Of a stretch of 64,000 nucleotides of DNA, positions 42,648 to 50,183 are shown piece after piece (the stretch's first letter is position 1; each line of letters starts with the position of its first letter). The stretch covers positions 64,501-128,500 of the forward strand of contig NZ_UAVP01000009.1 of the NCBI RefSeq assembly GCF_900446695.1. The letters are read 5' to 3'. The notes beneath the pieces are model-generated. The model did no database searches and was not told the origin of the DNA. It worked only from the letters and a program-made list of their open reading frames with translations. The position numbers were made by a program, and so were the translations under genes. Source of the stretch: Capnocytophaga sputigena (GTDB lineage: Bacteria; Bacteroidota; Bacteroidia; Flavobacteriales; Flavobacteriaceae).

Positions 42648-43784
42648 ATGGAAGAGACATTATATATCGAAGATTTTGGACCAATCCTCAAAGCTGAACT
42701 TACAATAAAACCTTTGATGGTTTTCATAGGTGAATCGGGGAGTGGCAAAAGTGCTATTCTAAAACTGATGTCTTTATTGCGTTGGGTACACAAGCGCAAT
42801 AATCTGCGTTCTTATTTTATCAAAAACAATCTTGCCTCTCCACAAGATTTTGCAAAATCGCTTTCATTTCAACAACTTTTAGAAATCAGTGGGTTGAATG
42901 AATTTATTAATGAAAATACTTTCTTCTCTTTCGCAATAGGAGAATATAAATATGAAGGTAAAGGATACCAACTGAAAGAACCTATCTTAAAAGAACCTTT
43001 TTCGTTAGATAAAGTCTTGTTTTTGAGTGAGAACAGAGGAGTTTTACCCGATATTTTTGCTAAAAACTTCAATAGAGATGTAGATTTACCCTATTATTTA
43101 GAAGATACCTATACAAATTTTAGTAAAGCGATGAGAGCTTATCGCAAAGGATTTGAAATTCAGAGTACAAAACTAACATTATTAGAAGATGAGGTATTAG
43201 AAGGAAATCCGTATTTTGTATTAGGTAAAGGTAGGAATACTAAGGAATACAAACTTAAATTTGAAAATGCCTCCAGTGGTACCAAAACAGCCAGTTTTGT
43301 AGAGTTGATAGTAGCATATCACACTAAAAACTATGATTTTACTGAAGTGTTAGAAAATCAGTACAAAAGATTAGGGATGGGGCGCTTTGAGGTGAAAGAG
43401 TGGAACGGGAATAAAAAATTATCTATTTTTATAGAAGAACCAGAACTTTCCTTGTACCCTTCAGCGCAACGTCGATTGGTAAATAAACTTATCAATGATT
43501 GTTTTTCTTTTAATAAATTACACAACACAACTGTTCACTTGGCTTTTGCTACCCATAGTCCTTACATTATCAATCATTTGAACTTACTTATCAATGCTTA
43601 TGACAAACATAACACTCATTATACGGAAGGAGCAGCACTTTCTTATGAAAATATAGGGGTCTGGAAAGTTGAAGAAGGTGTGTTGAAAGATCTCAAAGCT
43701 ATAGACAACCGCTTTATTGATGTAATGGATCTCTCTGAAGATATCAATGAAATATACGATAATTATGAAGCTATCAATAGATAA
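42648..43784 (+). CDS. ABC/OLD-type AAA ATPase (AAA_21/AAA_15-like)
   Basis: A 378-residue cytoplasmic ATPase of the SMC/RecF/ABC class. The Walker A GESGSGKS is at residues 28-35 after IEDFGPILKAELTIKPLMVFI. An ABC-signature-like ASSGTKTAS lies near 207, the Walker B IFIEEPELSLYP near 260-271 (consecutive Glu), and an H-loop ATHSPYI near 302. The insert between Walker A and the signature is helical and holds no coiled-coil hook. The IEEPELSLYP...ATHSP pattern is that of ATPases in phage-defence systems such as Septu PtuA, PARIS AriA, Gabija GajA and OLD. Unlike GajA or OLD it has no TOPRIM domain. It overlaps the next gene, which would be its partner. Moderately AT-rich compared with neighbours. 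Confidence 0.85.
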   Translation: MEETLYIEDFGPILKAELTIKPLMVFIGESGSGKSAILKLMSLLRWVHKRNNLRSYFIKNNLASPQDFAKSLSFQQLLEISGLNEFINENTFFSFAIGEYKYEGKGYQLKEPILKEPFSLDKVLFLSENRGVLPDIFAKNFNRDVDLPYYLEDTYTNFSKAMRAYRKGFEIQSTKLTLLEDEVLEGNPYFVLGKGRNTKEYKLKFENASSGTKTASFVELIVAYHTKNYDFTEVLENQYKRLGMGRFEVKEWNGNKKLSIFIEEPELSLYPSAQRRLVNKLINDCFSFNKLHNTTVHLAFATHSPYIINHLNLLINAYDKHNTHYTEGAALSYENIGVWKVEEGVLKDLKAIDNRFIDVMDLSEDINEIYDNYEAINR

Positions 43785-44439
43785 TCTGTTACAGCAAACC
43801 TTGCCTCAAGCCTTAAATTTACAAAGGAATGTGCGTATAAGAAAAGAAATTACCCAAACTACTTCTTTTGATTTGACAGATGATGAGAGAGAAACAAAAA
43901 TAGTTTTAGAAAAAGGGCTTGGAAAAGCAACTTATACAAATCTTCAAAGAAAAGAATTGTACATTATAGACTTTGAAGATTACAAAAAACAACTTAATAA
44001 TTGTGCTGTATTGCAACAGAACAAACTAACCCGACAATGTGATTATCTTATTTTTGACACTACACAAACAGTGTGTATACTTAATGAAATTACCTCAGGA
44101 AGTAGTTTTCAAAATCTTCAAAAAGAGATAAAAAAAGGAAATGAAGTAGAATTTTCAGGTGGTAAATTTGAAAAAGTGCAACAACAATTACTTCACTCAT
44201 TACAAACCCTATATCTATCAGATGAAATTTCAAAACTACTTTTATCTTTTGAAGAAAAAATCTGTCTTTGTTCATATAAGATTCATACTTCAATGCCTCC
44301 TGCACAAGTAGCTTTTAATCGTGCTTTGATGATAGAAAACAATATTTCAAATGAAAAAGGAATACAATATGCTCACAAAGAAATAGAATCTTTGGGATTT
44401 CAGTACAGAAGAATAGGTTATATACCATTTAAAATTTAA
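43765..44439 (+). CDS. Unrecognised partner protein of the ATPase; possible degenerate PD-(D/E)XK fold
   Basis: Start taken at 43765 (MKLSIDNLL), overlapping the ATPase gene by 20 bases; ATG 43747 would overlap by 38. The 224-residue product belongs to no family I recognise. A segment reads Q-C-D93-Y-L-I-F, then about 10 residues, then I-L-N-E108-I-T110, with a helix (NLQKEIKKG) after it. This resembles the core of PD-(D/E)XK nucleases (Asp, then E-x-K on the next strand), except that Lys is Thr. A downstream QQQLLHSLQTLY helix fits the same fold. The fold is an inference from pattern alone. The gene ends 13 bases before gldB. Confidence 0.6.
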   Translation: MKLSIDNLLQQTLPQALNLQRNVRIRKEITQTTSFDLTDDERETKIVLEKGLGKATYTNLQRKELYIIDFEDYKKQLNNCAVLQQNKLTRQCDYLIFDTTQTVCILNEITSGSSFQNLQKEIKKGNEVEFSGGKFEKVQQQLLHSLQTLYLSDEISKLLLSFEEKICLCSYKIHTSMPPAQVAFNRALMIENNISNEKGIQYAHKEIESLGFQYRRIGYIPFKI

Positions 44440-44452
44440 TAATACTAAGAAA

Positions 44453-45442
44453 ATGACAAAAAAACTCCTCCTTTTCGCCTCTTTGCTGCTAATAGTAGCT
44501 TGTGGTGACAAAAAAGAAAAAGAAATTGCCGCCATACCAATGTCGTTCGAGACCGTGCGATTAGATTCATTATTTGTAAAAACTCCCGATGCCCAATTCC
44601 CTGCCTTGCGCCACCAGTATCCTTATTTTTTCACTCCCAGCATTAGCGATAGCGAGTGGGTGGAAATCAAGCATAAACCTATTTTTCCCGATTTGCCAGA
44701 ATTTGCAAATATCTACTACCACACGCTATATGGCGAAGTAGAAAAACAATTAGGAGATTTATCAGCCGAGAAGAAAGAACTCAACGGCTTGTTCCAACAT
44801 ATCAAATACTATTTTCCTAAGTTTCAAGCGCCTAAAGTGGTAACCCTCCTCAGTAGGGTAGACTACGAGTCGCGTGTGATCTATGCCGATAGCCTCTTGC
44901 TCATAGGCACCGATAACTATTTGGGAACCAAACACCCTTTCTATCAAGATATGGAACAGTATATCGCTGCCGAGTTAGACAAAAAATACTTAGCAGTAGA
45001 TGTTGCCGATGCTTTTGCCGATAAATTAGTGCCTCGTGCGGTGCATCTCACCTTTTTGGACAATATGATTTACGAAGGCAAAAAACTCTATTTAGAGCAA
45101 CTGTTACTCCCCAAAAAATCAGCTGCTGATTTGTTGCGTTATACCGACCAGCAGTACGCGTGGGCAGAAGCCAATGAACCCGAAATATGGCGTTATTTTA
45201 TAGAAAAAGAGCTCCTTTATCAAACTGATAAGAAACTCCTTACGCGTTTTCTTTATCCTGCGCCTTTCTCTAAATTCTATTTGGAATTAGATAATGAATC
45301 GCCAGGGCAAATAGCAAAATTTATAGGGTTGCGCATCGTTCAGGCGTATGCCGAAAATCACAAAGAAGAACCATTAGTAAAGATTTTGGCAATGAACCCC
45401 GATACTCTCTTCAAACAATCACAGTACAAACCTAATAAGTAA
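44453..45442 (+). CDS. gldB: Gliding motility lipoprotein GldB
   Basis: A 329-residue lipoprotein (lipobox IVAC, followed by GDKKEKE). The body has the GldB pattern: VRLDSLFVKTPD, LRHQYPYFFTPSISDSEWVEIKHKP, YGEVEKQLGDLSAEKKELNGLFQHIKYYFPKFQAPKVVTLLS, LLIGTDNYLGTKHPFYQ, YLAVDVADAFADKLVPR and SPGQIAKFIGLRIVQAY. GldB is needed for gliding on surfaces in Flavobacteriia. gldC usually follows it, but here a palindrome and the convergent dusB follow. With no terminator seen between, it may be transcribed with the ATPase pair. Confidence 0.92.
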   Translation: MTKKLLLFASLLLIVACGDKKEKEIAAIPMSFETVRLDSLFVKTPDAQFPALRHQYPYFFTPSISDSEWVEIKHKPIFPDLPEFANIYYHTLYGEVEKQLGDLSAEKKELNGLFQHIKYYFPKFQAPKVVTLLSRVDYESRVIYADSLLLIGTDNYLGTKHPFYQDMEQYIAAELDKKYLAVDVADAFADKLVPRAVHLTFLDNMIYEGKKLYLEQLLLPKKSAADLLRYTDQQYAWAEANEPEIWRYFIEKELLYQTDKKLLTRFLYPAPFSKFYLELDNESPGQIAKFIGLRIVQAYAENHKEEPLVKILAMNPDTLFKQSQYKPNK

Positions 45443-45450
45443 TAATGAGA

Positions 45451-45487
45451 TTTTTATAGGGGCGTTTGCAAAACGCCCCTATAAAAA
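45451..45487. terminator. Bidirectional terminator formed by a GGGGCGTTT palindrome
   Basis: The palindrome core 45459-45479 is extended by matched TTTTTATA/TATAAAAA flanks, giving 17-base arms with T-runs on both strands. It sits between the convergent gldB and dusB genes. Confidence 0.85.
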
Positions 45488-45501
45488 TTACCTCTTACCT
45501 C

Positions 45502-46482
45502 TTACCTCCCTAAAACCTCTAAAACATTATCTAAAGCCTTCACCACCTCTTGTGAAGCGTCTAAGGTTACTAATTTGTGTCGGTGTTCCTTAAAATTAGG
45601 GATTCCTTTAAAATAATTAGCATAGTGGCGGCGCATTTCCACCACCCCTTGGCGTTCGCCTTTCCATTCTACCGACCATAACAAGTGGTTTTTAGCCGCT
45701 TCCACACGGTCGGCAATAGTAGGCGAGGGGAGGAGTTCACCTGTGGCAAAATAGTGTTTGATTTCATTGAAAATCCACGGATAGCCAATAGCCGCGCGCC
45801 CTATCATAATGCCGTCTATCCCGTAAGTATTGCGGTATTCTAAAGCCTTTTCGGGGCTATCGATATCGCCATTGCCAAAAATAGGAATGTGCATACGCGG
45901 GTTGTTCTTCACTTTGGCAATATAACTCCAGTCCGAATGCCCTTTGTACATCTGGCTGCGGGTGCGCGCGTGAATAGTGAGTGCGCTAATGCCCACATCT
46001 TGCAGGCGTTCAGCTACTTCCTCTATGTTGATACTCTGTTCGTCCCAGCCTAAGCGCGTTTTCACTGTTACCGGTAGGGTGGTACTGTTTACCACAGCTT
46101 TGGTAAGGCGAACCATCAGGTCGATATCCTTGAGTACCCCAGCGCCAGCTCCTTTGCTCACCACTTTTTTCACCGGACAACCAAAGTTGATATCCACCAA
46201 ATCGGGGTTTACAGTAGCTACAATTTTAGCCGAGAGCGCCATAGCCTCCTCATCACCTCCAAAAATCTGTATTCCTACGGGGCGTTCATAGTCAAAAATA
46301 TCCAATTTTTGTCGGCTTTTAATCGCGTCGCGTATCAAACCTTCCGATGAGATAAACTCGCTGTAGAGCATATCAGCGCCGTGCATTTTGCACAATCGGC
46401 GAAAAGGAGGGTCGCTCACATCTTCCATAGGAGCGAGCAGTAGCGGGAATTCTCCCAAGTCTATATTTCCTATTGTAGGCAC
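45502..46482 (-). CDS. dusB: tRNA-dihydrouridine synthase, DusB type
   Basis: A 326-residue flavoenzyme that reduces uridines in the tRNA D-loop. Motifs: LAPMEDVSDPPFRRLC at the N-terminus, DINFGCPVKKV with catalytic Cys102, LPVTVKTRLGWDE, ALTIHARTRSQMYKGHSDW and GNGDIDSPEKA...GIDGIMIGRAAIGYPWIF. Its promoter carries the TTTGCTAA repeat. Confidence 0.95.
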   Translation of the reverse strand: MPTIGNIDLGEFPLLLAPMEDVSDPPFRRLCKMHGADMLYSEFISSEGLIRDAIKSRQKLDIFDYERPVGIQIFGGDEEAMALSAKIVATVNPDLVDINFGCPVKKVVSKGAGAGVLKDIDLMVRLTKAVVNSTTLPVTVKTRLGWDEQSINIEEVAERLQDVGISALTIHARTRSQMYKGHSDWSYIAKVKNNPRMHIPIFGNGDIDSPEKALEYRNTYGIDGIMIGRAAIGYPWIFNEIKHYFATGELLPSPTIADRVEAAKNHLLWSVEWKGERQGVVEMRRHYANYFKGIPNFKEHRHKLVTLDASQEVVKALDNVLEVLGR

Positions 46483-46509
46483 GTTGTAATAAATTTATTT
46501 TCAAAGGCG

Positions 46510-46541
46510 CAAAGGTAGTGTGTAATTAGCAAATTAGCAAA
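46510..46541 (-). promoter_or_regulatory. Promoter TTTG-N20-TACCTTTG embedded in TTTGCTAA repeats
   Basis: Read leftward: TTTG at 46541-46538, 20 bases, TACCTTTG at 46517-46510, 28 bases above the dusB start. The -33 box is a unit of the tandem repeat. Confidence 0.8.
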
Positions 46542-46694
46542 TTTGGGGATTAGCAAATAAAAAAAACCTTTAAAATTTTTGCTACTTTAAAAAATAATTG
46601 TATTTTTACGCCCCAAATTTAGAGAGGAGTTGTAGGTTTTAGGTTTTAATCCTTCTCCTACCTCCAAATTACTAACCCTAAACCCTATTATACT

Positions 46695-47075
46695 ATGGAA
46701 GAAAATATCAGAGTACGCTATTCCGATAAGGAATTGGAAGAATTTAAGGCACTTATAGAAGAAAAAATCAAAAAAGCTCAAGCCGATTTGGAACTTATCA
46801 AAAGTTCCTATATGAATAGTGCCACTAATGGTACCGACGACACTGCCCCTACCTTCAAGGCTTTTGAAGAGGGCTCTAAGGTAACCAGCAAAGAGGAAAA
46901 CACTGCTTTGGCTATCCGCCAAGAGAAGTTTATTCGCGACCTTAAAAATGCACTGATTCGCATTGAGAATAAAACTTATGGCATCTGCCGCGTAACAGGT
47001 AAACTTATAGATAAACGCAGATTGATGGCAGTGCCTCACGCTACCCTTAGCATCGAGGCTAAAAATATGCAATAG
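46695..47075 (+). CDS. DksA/TraR-like protein with degenerate zinc finger
   Basis: A 126-residue protein with an N-terminal helical hairpin (DKELEEFKALIEEKIKKAQADLELIKSS; TALAIRQEKFIRDLKNALIRIENKTYGIC) and a finger-like C-terminus (YGICRVTGKLIDKRRLMAVPHAT). Only one of the four zinc cysteines remains, as in the Cys-less finger forms common in Flavobacteriia. DksA-type proteins enter the RNA polymerase secondary channel and act with ppGpp, but the acidic tip cannot be judged by eye. It precedes a Crp-family gene by 4 bases. Confidence 0.85.
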   Translation: MEENIRVRYSDKELEEFKALIEEKIKKAQADLELIKSSYMNSATNGTDDTAPTFKAFEEGSKVTSKEENTALAIRQEKFIRDLKNALIRIENKTYGICRVTGKLIDKRRLMAVPHATLSIEAKNMQ

Positions 47076-47079
47076 CCTG

Positions 47080-47658
47080 ATGACACTTACCGAGTATCTA
47101 CACCAAGAAACTCAAATTCCCATCACAACCCTTACCTCCCTAACGGCTCACCTATTTGAGCGCAGGGAGGTAAAGAAGTATAGCACTTTGCTCAAAGCAG
47201 GCACTACTTCAAAAGAGTTGTTTTATGTGGAAGAAGGTTTGTTGCGCTGTTATTACTACAATAAAAAGAAAGATATTACCCACAATTTTTTTCTTGAAAA
47301 GATGTTTTATTTTCCAGTAGAAAGCATCTATTTCAATCAATCTTCCCCTTTATGCTTAGAAGCCTTAGAGGATAGTGTGGTGTGGGTGGCTAACTTTTCG
47401 GAAGTAGAACTTGTAGTAAATGAACATCAGGAACTGGAACGCCTGATGCGCCTGCTGTTGGTCTCAGCCATCAAATCACTCACCGAGCGGCTGTACCTTG
47501 TAAAGTTCCAAACCGCCCAAGAGCGTTACCAATGGCTGCTAAACAACTACCCCCAAATACTCCTCCGCGCTCCCTTAGGGCATATTGCCTCGTTGTTAGG
47601 CATTACCCAGCAAACCCTCAGCGTTATCAGAGCAAACCTCCTAACTCTTGTTCCCTAA
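47080..47658 (+). CDS. Crp/Fnr family transcriptional regulator
   Basis: A 192-residue regulator. The N-terminal cyclic-nucleotide-binding-like beta barrel (FERREVKKYSTLLKAGTTSKELFYVEEGLLRCYYYNKKKDITHNFF) lacks obvious cAMP ligand residues. The C-terminal helix-turn-helix is visible in APLGHIASLLGITQQTLSVIRANL. Small Crp-like regulators of this type control stress or redox genes in Bacteroidota. Targets are unknown. The start is 4 bases after the DksA-like stop, so the two form an operon with the acetyltransferase. Confidence 0.88.
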   Translation: MTLTEYLHQETQIPITTLTSLTAHLFERREVKKYSTLLKAGTTSKELFYVEEGLLRCYYYNKKKDITHNFFLEKMFYFPVESIYFNQSSPLCLEALEDSVVWVANFSEVELVVNEHQELERLMRLLLVSAIKSLTERLYLVKFQTAQERYQWLLNNYPQILLRAPLGHIASLLGITQQTLSVIRANLLTLVP

Positions 47659-47677
47659 CCACTAACCCTAAAATCCT

Positions 47678-48304
47678 ATGACCTACCGTCTTGCCTCTCT
47701 CGCCGATGCCCGCAAAGTAGCTACTGTGCTCACCGATGCTTTTGCTAATTACAATATGTATCGCACGGTGCTCAACTCTTTTTTCACTACCGATAGCAAG
47801 TATATCGACTATCTGAACAAATTGCATTATGTGCAAGTGATGAGCAATATCCGCAAGGGGTATTGCCTGATAGCCGAAGAAAATGGCGAAATTATAGCTG
47901 TTGCCGTGATGCAATCACTGCGCCACACCCGTATTACCCTTTGGGACTACCTGCGCTCAGGAGCTTTTGCGCTTTGGCGTTATGCCAAACCTACTCAATG
48001 CTTCCTGCCATTTTTAGACAAGAGCAGCGAGTACGCCAAAAAACAAACTTCTGAAAACAGATGGTATTTAGAGAGTTTTGTAGTGAGTCCCGCGTGGCAA
48101 GGCAAACACATAGGAGGTAAGTTTTTAGACGAAGCCGTTTTGCCTTTAGTAGCACGTGAAGGAGGTAGCCAACTCAGTTTGGTCACCAATACCGCAATGA
48201 ATGTATTTTTCTACCAAAAACACGGTTTTGAGCAAATTCACCAAACCAAAATAGGAGGTGTAGACGTTTGGACGATGCTGGCGGAGGTGAAGAGTGAAGA
48301 ATGA
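47678..48304 (+). CDS. GNAT family N-acetyltransferase
   Basis: A 208-residue enzyme. The acetyl-CoA motif A is visible as LESFVVSPAWQGKHIGGKFLDEAV (Q-x-x-x-x-G), with VTNTAMNVFFYQKHGFEQI as the C-terminal motif. The N-terminus YRLASLADARKVATVLTDAF is typical of the family. Substrate unknown. It follows the Crp-like gene by 19 bases. Confidence 0.88.
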   Translation: MTYRLASLADARKVATVLTDAFANYNMYRTVLNSFFTTDSKYIDYLNKLHYVQVMSNIRKGYCLIAEENGEIIAVAVMQSLRHTRITLWDYLRSGAFALWRYAKPTQCFLPFLDKSSEYAKKQTSENRWYLESFVVSPAWQGKHIGGKFLDEAVLPLVAREGGSQLSLVTNTAMNVFFYQKHGFEQIHQTKIGGVDVWTMLAEVKSEE

Positions 48305-48317
48305 AAAATCGCATAGA

Positions 48318-48480
48318 GGGTGTCCAAAAAGTCTCAAAATCACTTTTGCGTCGCTACACTTTGCCAAAGTTTCAGACTTTGGAAAAGTTGATCACTTTGA
48401 TTATCAACAACTTTTGTAGTATGTTTTGTAGGGGCGTTTTGCAAACGCCCACATAAATAAAACTTTTCAGACAGTCTCTT
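48318..48480. repeat. Composite dispersed repeat, reversed orientation
   Basis: The order of parts is the mirror of the copies at 31-33 kb: GATTTTGAGACTTTTTGGAC and TTTGGCAAAGT pieces (read as complements), then TGATTATCA, then the palindrome 48431-48450, which has lost one terminal base pair. Confidence 0.82.
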
Positions 48481-48626
48481 AGAATTGACTCATAAGTAAT
48501 CTGTTTACACCATATTTATAGGGTATTTTGTAGAAATTCTTCTTTTAAAAGAAATGTAATGTCTCTTATTATCAATAATTTAATTGATAATTTTGTAGAT
48601 TTTACCTATAAAAAGGTGTGAAAAAA

Positions 48627-48656
48627 TTGTATATTCCAAAAAATGATGTAATTTTG
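48627..48656 (+). promoter_or_regulatory. Promoter TTG-N19-TAATTTTG for the structured RNA
   Basis: TTG at 48627-48629, 19 bases, TAATTTTG at 48649-48656. Transcription would begin near 48662, about 75 bases above the first stem and 280 above the next start codon. Confidence 0.7.
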
Positions 48657-48735
48657 TTGCGAATTTAAAATAAGATGTATTAGTATAAAAAGAAAATAAC
48701 ATAAAAATATATTAGCGTTTAGCTATTATTTTGTT

Positions 48736-48887
48736 GGTTTCAAAATCTCCAAATTTTCAGACCTCCTACAAGATAATAAGTAAAACGCTCACGCTTCGGC
48801 GTGGGTTCTGTTGTACTTATTAGGAGGTGGGTGTTTGGAGATACCCGAAACAAATAAGTATTAGTTATGCAGTCCCACGCTTTTTTT
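48736..48887 (+). ncRNA. Structured RNA with competing folds; 6S-like RNA or regulatory leader
   Basis: Nested stems by eye: GGTTTC(48736-48741)/GAAAC(48847-48851); ATCTCCAAA(48745-48753)/TTTGGAGAT(48834-48842); ACCTCCT(48761-48767)/AGGAGGT(48822-48828); AATAAGTA(48775-48782)/TACTTATT(48814-48821); and CACGC-TTCG-GCGTG (48790-48803). The long interrupted hairpin resembles 6S RNA. A second fold excludes the inner stems: GCGTGGG(48799-48805) with CCCACGC(48874-48880), and TACTTATT with a second AATAAGTA (48853-48860), ending in TTTTTTT (48881-48887) as a terminator. CAGTCCC(48870-48876) could pair with GGGACTG(48911-48917) and prevent that terminator. Whether it is a free RNA or a leader for the next gene is open. 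Confidence 0.65.
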
Positions 48888-48941
48888 ATTGAGTATACTA
48901 ACCGCTTTTAGGGACTGAAAGGCTATAATTTTTCAGTTTTT

Positions 48942-50033
48942 ATGAATTACAAAGCAATTTTTGGTATTTTGATAGCATTCGCTATCACAATTGTGGGGTG
49001 TAGTAAAAGTGATAATGATACACCTAATCCAACTAATATGGATGTTAAAGTATCTTTAGATGTCAAATTTGACGATGCTTTTGAAGGAACACTTTACCCT
49101 TCAACAATTTTTAGTTTTGCTTCCTTGAAAATACTAAATCAAGAAAAACTTACTTATTTTGATGTTACTATCAATTCAGATAAAGAATTTGATGGAAGAA
49201 TCAAAATTACAAATGACAAATTCATCAGAGAAACAGTAGTTGATAAAACTATTAAAGCTGGTAAAAATGTAATTCCTTTAAATGTTTTATGGAAGTTTGA
49301 TGACTTTGTAAATATAACAACGTCAGGATATACTCACTTCAAAGTAGAGTTAATGGATAAATCAAATAAGGTAATTGCTACTAAAAATGTACAATTATCT
49401 TATAGAAGCATTAATGAGTGTGTTTTTGCTACTAAAAAAGAAGATGGTAGCATTGTTGATCTTCGCTTTTTATTTGCATCTTATGTAAATGAAGATAGCA
49501 AATTAATAGATATGTTCCTTAGCGCAGCATTGAAAAGAAATAATGAAGAGTTTGGTAGTGATCCTTTATTAAATTTGGCTTATGGTTGGGCTGGTTATCA
49601 AGCAGGCGAAGATTATCTTGACACTCAAGTAGAAGCTATCATTTACCAATTGTATAAGCTTGGAATGCAATATAGTAGTATTACAGACACAAGTAATGCA
49701 GCTACAAAGATCTATAGTCAAAATGTACGATTTATTAATGAGTCTTTGCTTTTGCAGAATGCTAATTGTGTTGATGGTACTGTTCTATTAGCAAGTATTT
49801 TGGAGAAAATTGGTATAAGATGTTTTCTCGTGTTAGAACCAGGGCATATGTACTTAGCATATAGTTCAACAGGAAAAACAGAAATTTCTTTAAATGATTT
49901 AAACTTTGTTGAAACAACTCTTATAAGTACAGGTGATATGGTTAAAATTATGAAAGATAAGGGAATTAATGCTAAACAAAATTTTATAAGTATTAGAAAA
50001 GCTCGTGAAGCAGGAATCAAACCTATTCAGTAG
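48942..50033 (+). CDS. Lipoprotein with transglutaminase-like domain
   Basis: A 363-residue lipoprotein (lipobox TIVGC, then SKSDNDT). Residues about 30-165 form a beta-rich domain. The C-terminal half contains NCVDGTVLLASILEKIGIRCFLVLEPGHMYLAY, where Cys and His are spaced as in the transglutaminase/cysteine-protease superfamily. The third catalytic residue may be Asp/Asn in the following SLNDLNF. Catalytic activity is inferred from pattern, and the substrate is unknown. It lies below the structured RNA and is followed by a strong terminator. Confidence 0.75.
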   Translation: MNYKAIFGILIAFAITIVGCSKSDNDTPNPTNMDVKVSLDVKFDDAFEGTLYPSTIFSFASLKILNQEKLTYFDVTINSDKEFDGRIKITNDKFIRETVVDKTIKAGKNVIPLNVLWKFDDFVNITTSGYTHFKVELMDKSNKVIATKNVQLSYRSINECVFATKKEDGSIVDLRFLFASYVNEDSKLIDMFLSAALKRNNEEFGSDPLLNLAYGWAGYQAGEDYLDTQVEAIIYQLYKLGMQYSSITDTSNAATKIYSQNVRFINESLLLQNANCVDGTVLLASILEKIGIRCFLVLEPGHMYLAYSSTGKTEISLNDLNFVETTLISTGDMVKIMKDKGINAKQNFISIRKAREAGIKPIQ

Positions 50034-50058
50034 TTTCTTTGTAGTAAATAACTATTAG

Positions 50059-50097
50059 ACTTTGCCAAACTTTTCGTAGCTTTGGCAAAGTTTTTTT
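50059..50097 (+). terminator. Intrinsic terminator built from the TTTGGCAAAGT inverted repeat
   Basis: ACTTTGCCAAA and TTTGGCAAAGT arms around an 11-base loop, followed by seven T, 26 bases below the stop codon. Confidence 0.88.
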
Positions 50098-50115
50098 ATG
50101 CTCTAAACCTTCAAA

Positions 50116-50147
50116 TTTGCTAAATTCCTGATTATTTTCTACTTTTG
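50116..50147 (+). promoter_or_regulatory. Promoter TTTG-N20-TACTTTTG for the toxin-antitoxin pair
   Basis: TTTG at 50116-50119, 20 bases, TACTTTTG at 50140-50147. The antitoxin ATG lies 37 bases downstream. Confidence 0.8.
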
Positions 50148-50183
50148 CGCCAAACAAACGTCTAACGACTAATAATTACGACT

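Larger units (their letters stand above)
48305..48941. other. Long noncoding region: dispersed repeats, promoter and structured RNA
   Basis: This 637-base region starts with a reversed composite repeat (48318-48480: GTCCAAAAAGTCTCAAAATC, ACTTTGCCAAAGT, TGATTATCAACAACTTTTG, palindrome 48431-48450). An AT-rich stretch follows, then the promoter at 48627-48656 and the structured RNA at 48736-48887, with the leader of the next gene to 48941. No gene is credible in it. Confidence 0.75.

Noticed and set aside
42648-44439. Calling the ATPase pair a known Septu, PARIS or Gabija system
   Set aside because: The partner shows no HNH motif, no recognisable DUF4435/RloB or UvrD-type signature, and the ATPase has no TOPRIM domain.
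48736-48887. Retron ncRNA or integron attC site
   Set aside because: No reverse transcriptase or integrase gene is near, and the attC core ends are not present; a cellular RNA or leader is simpler.
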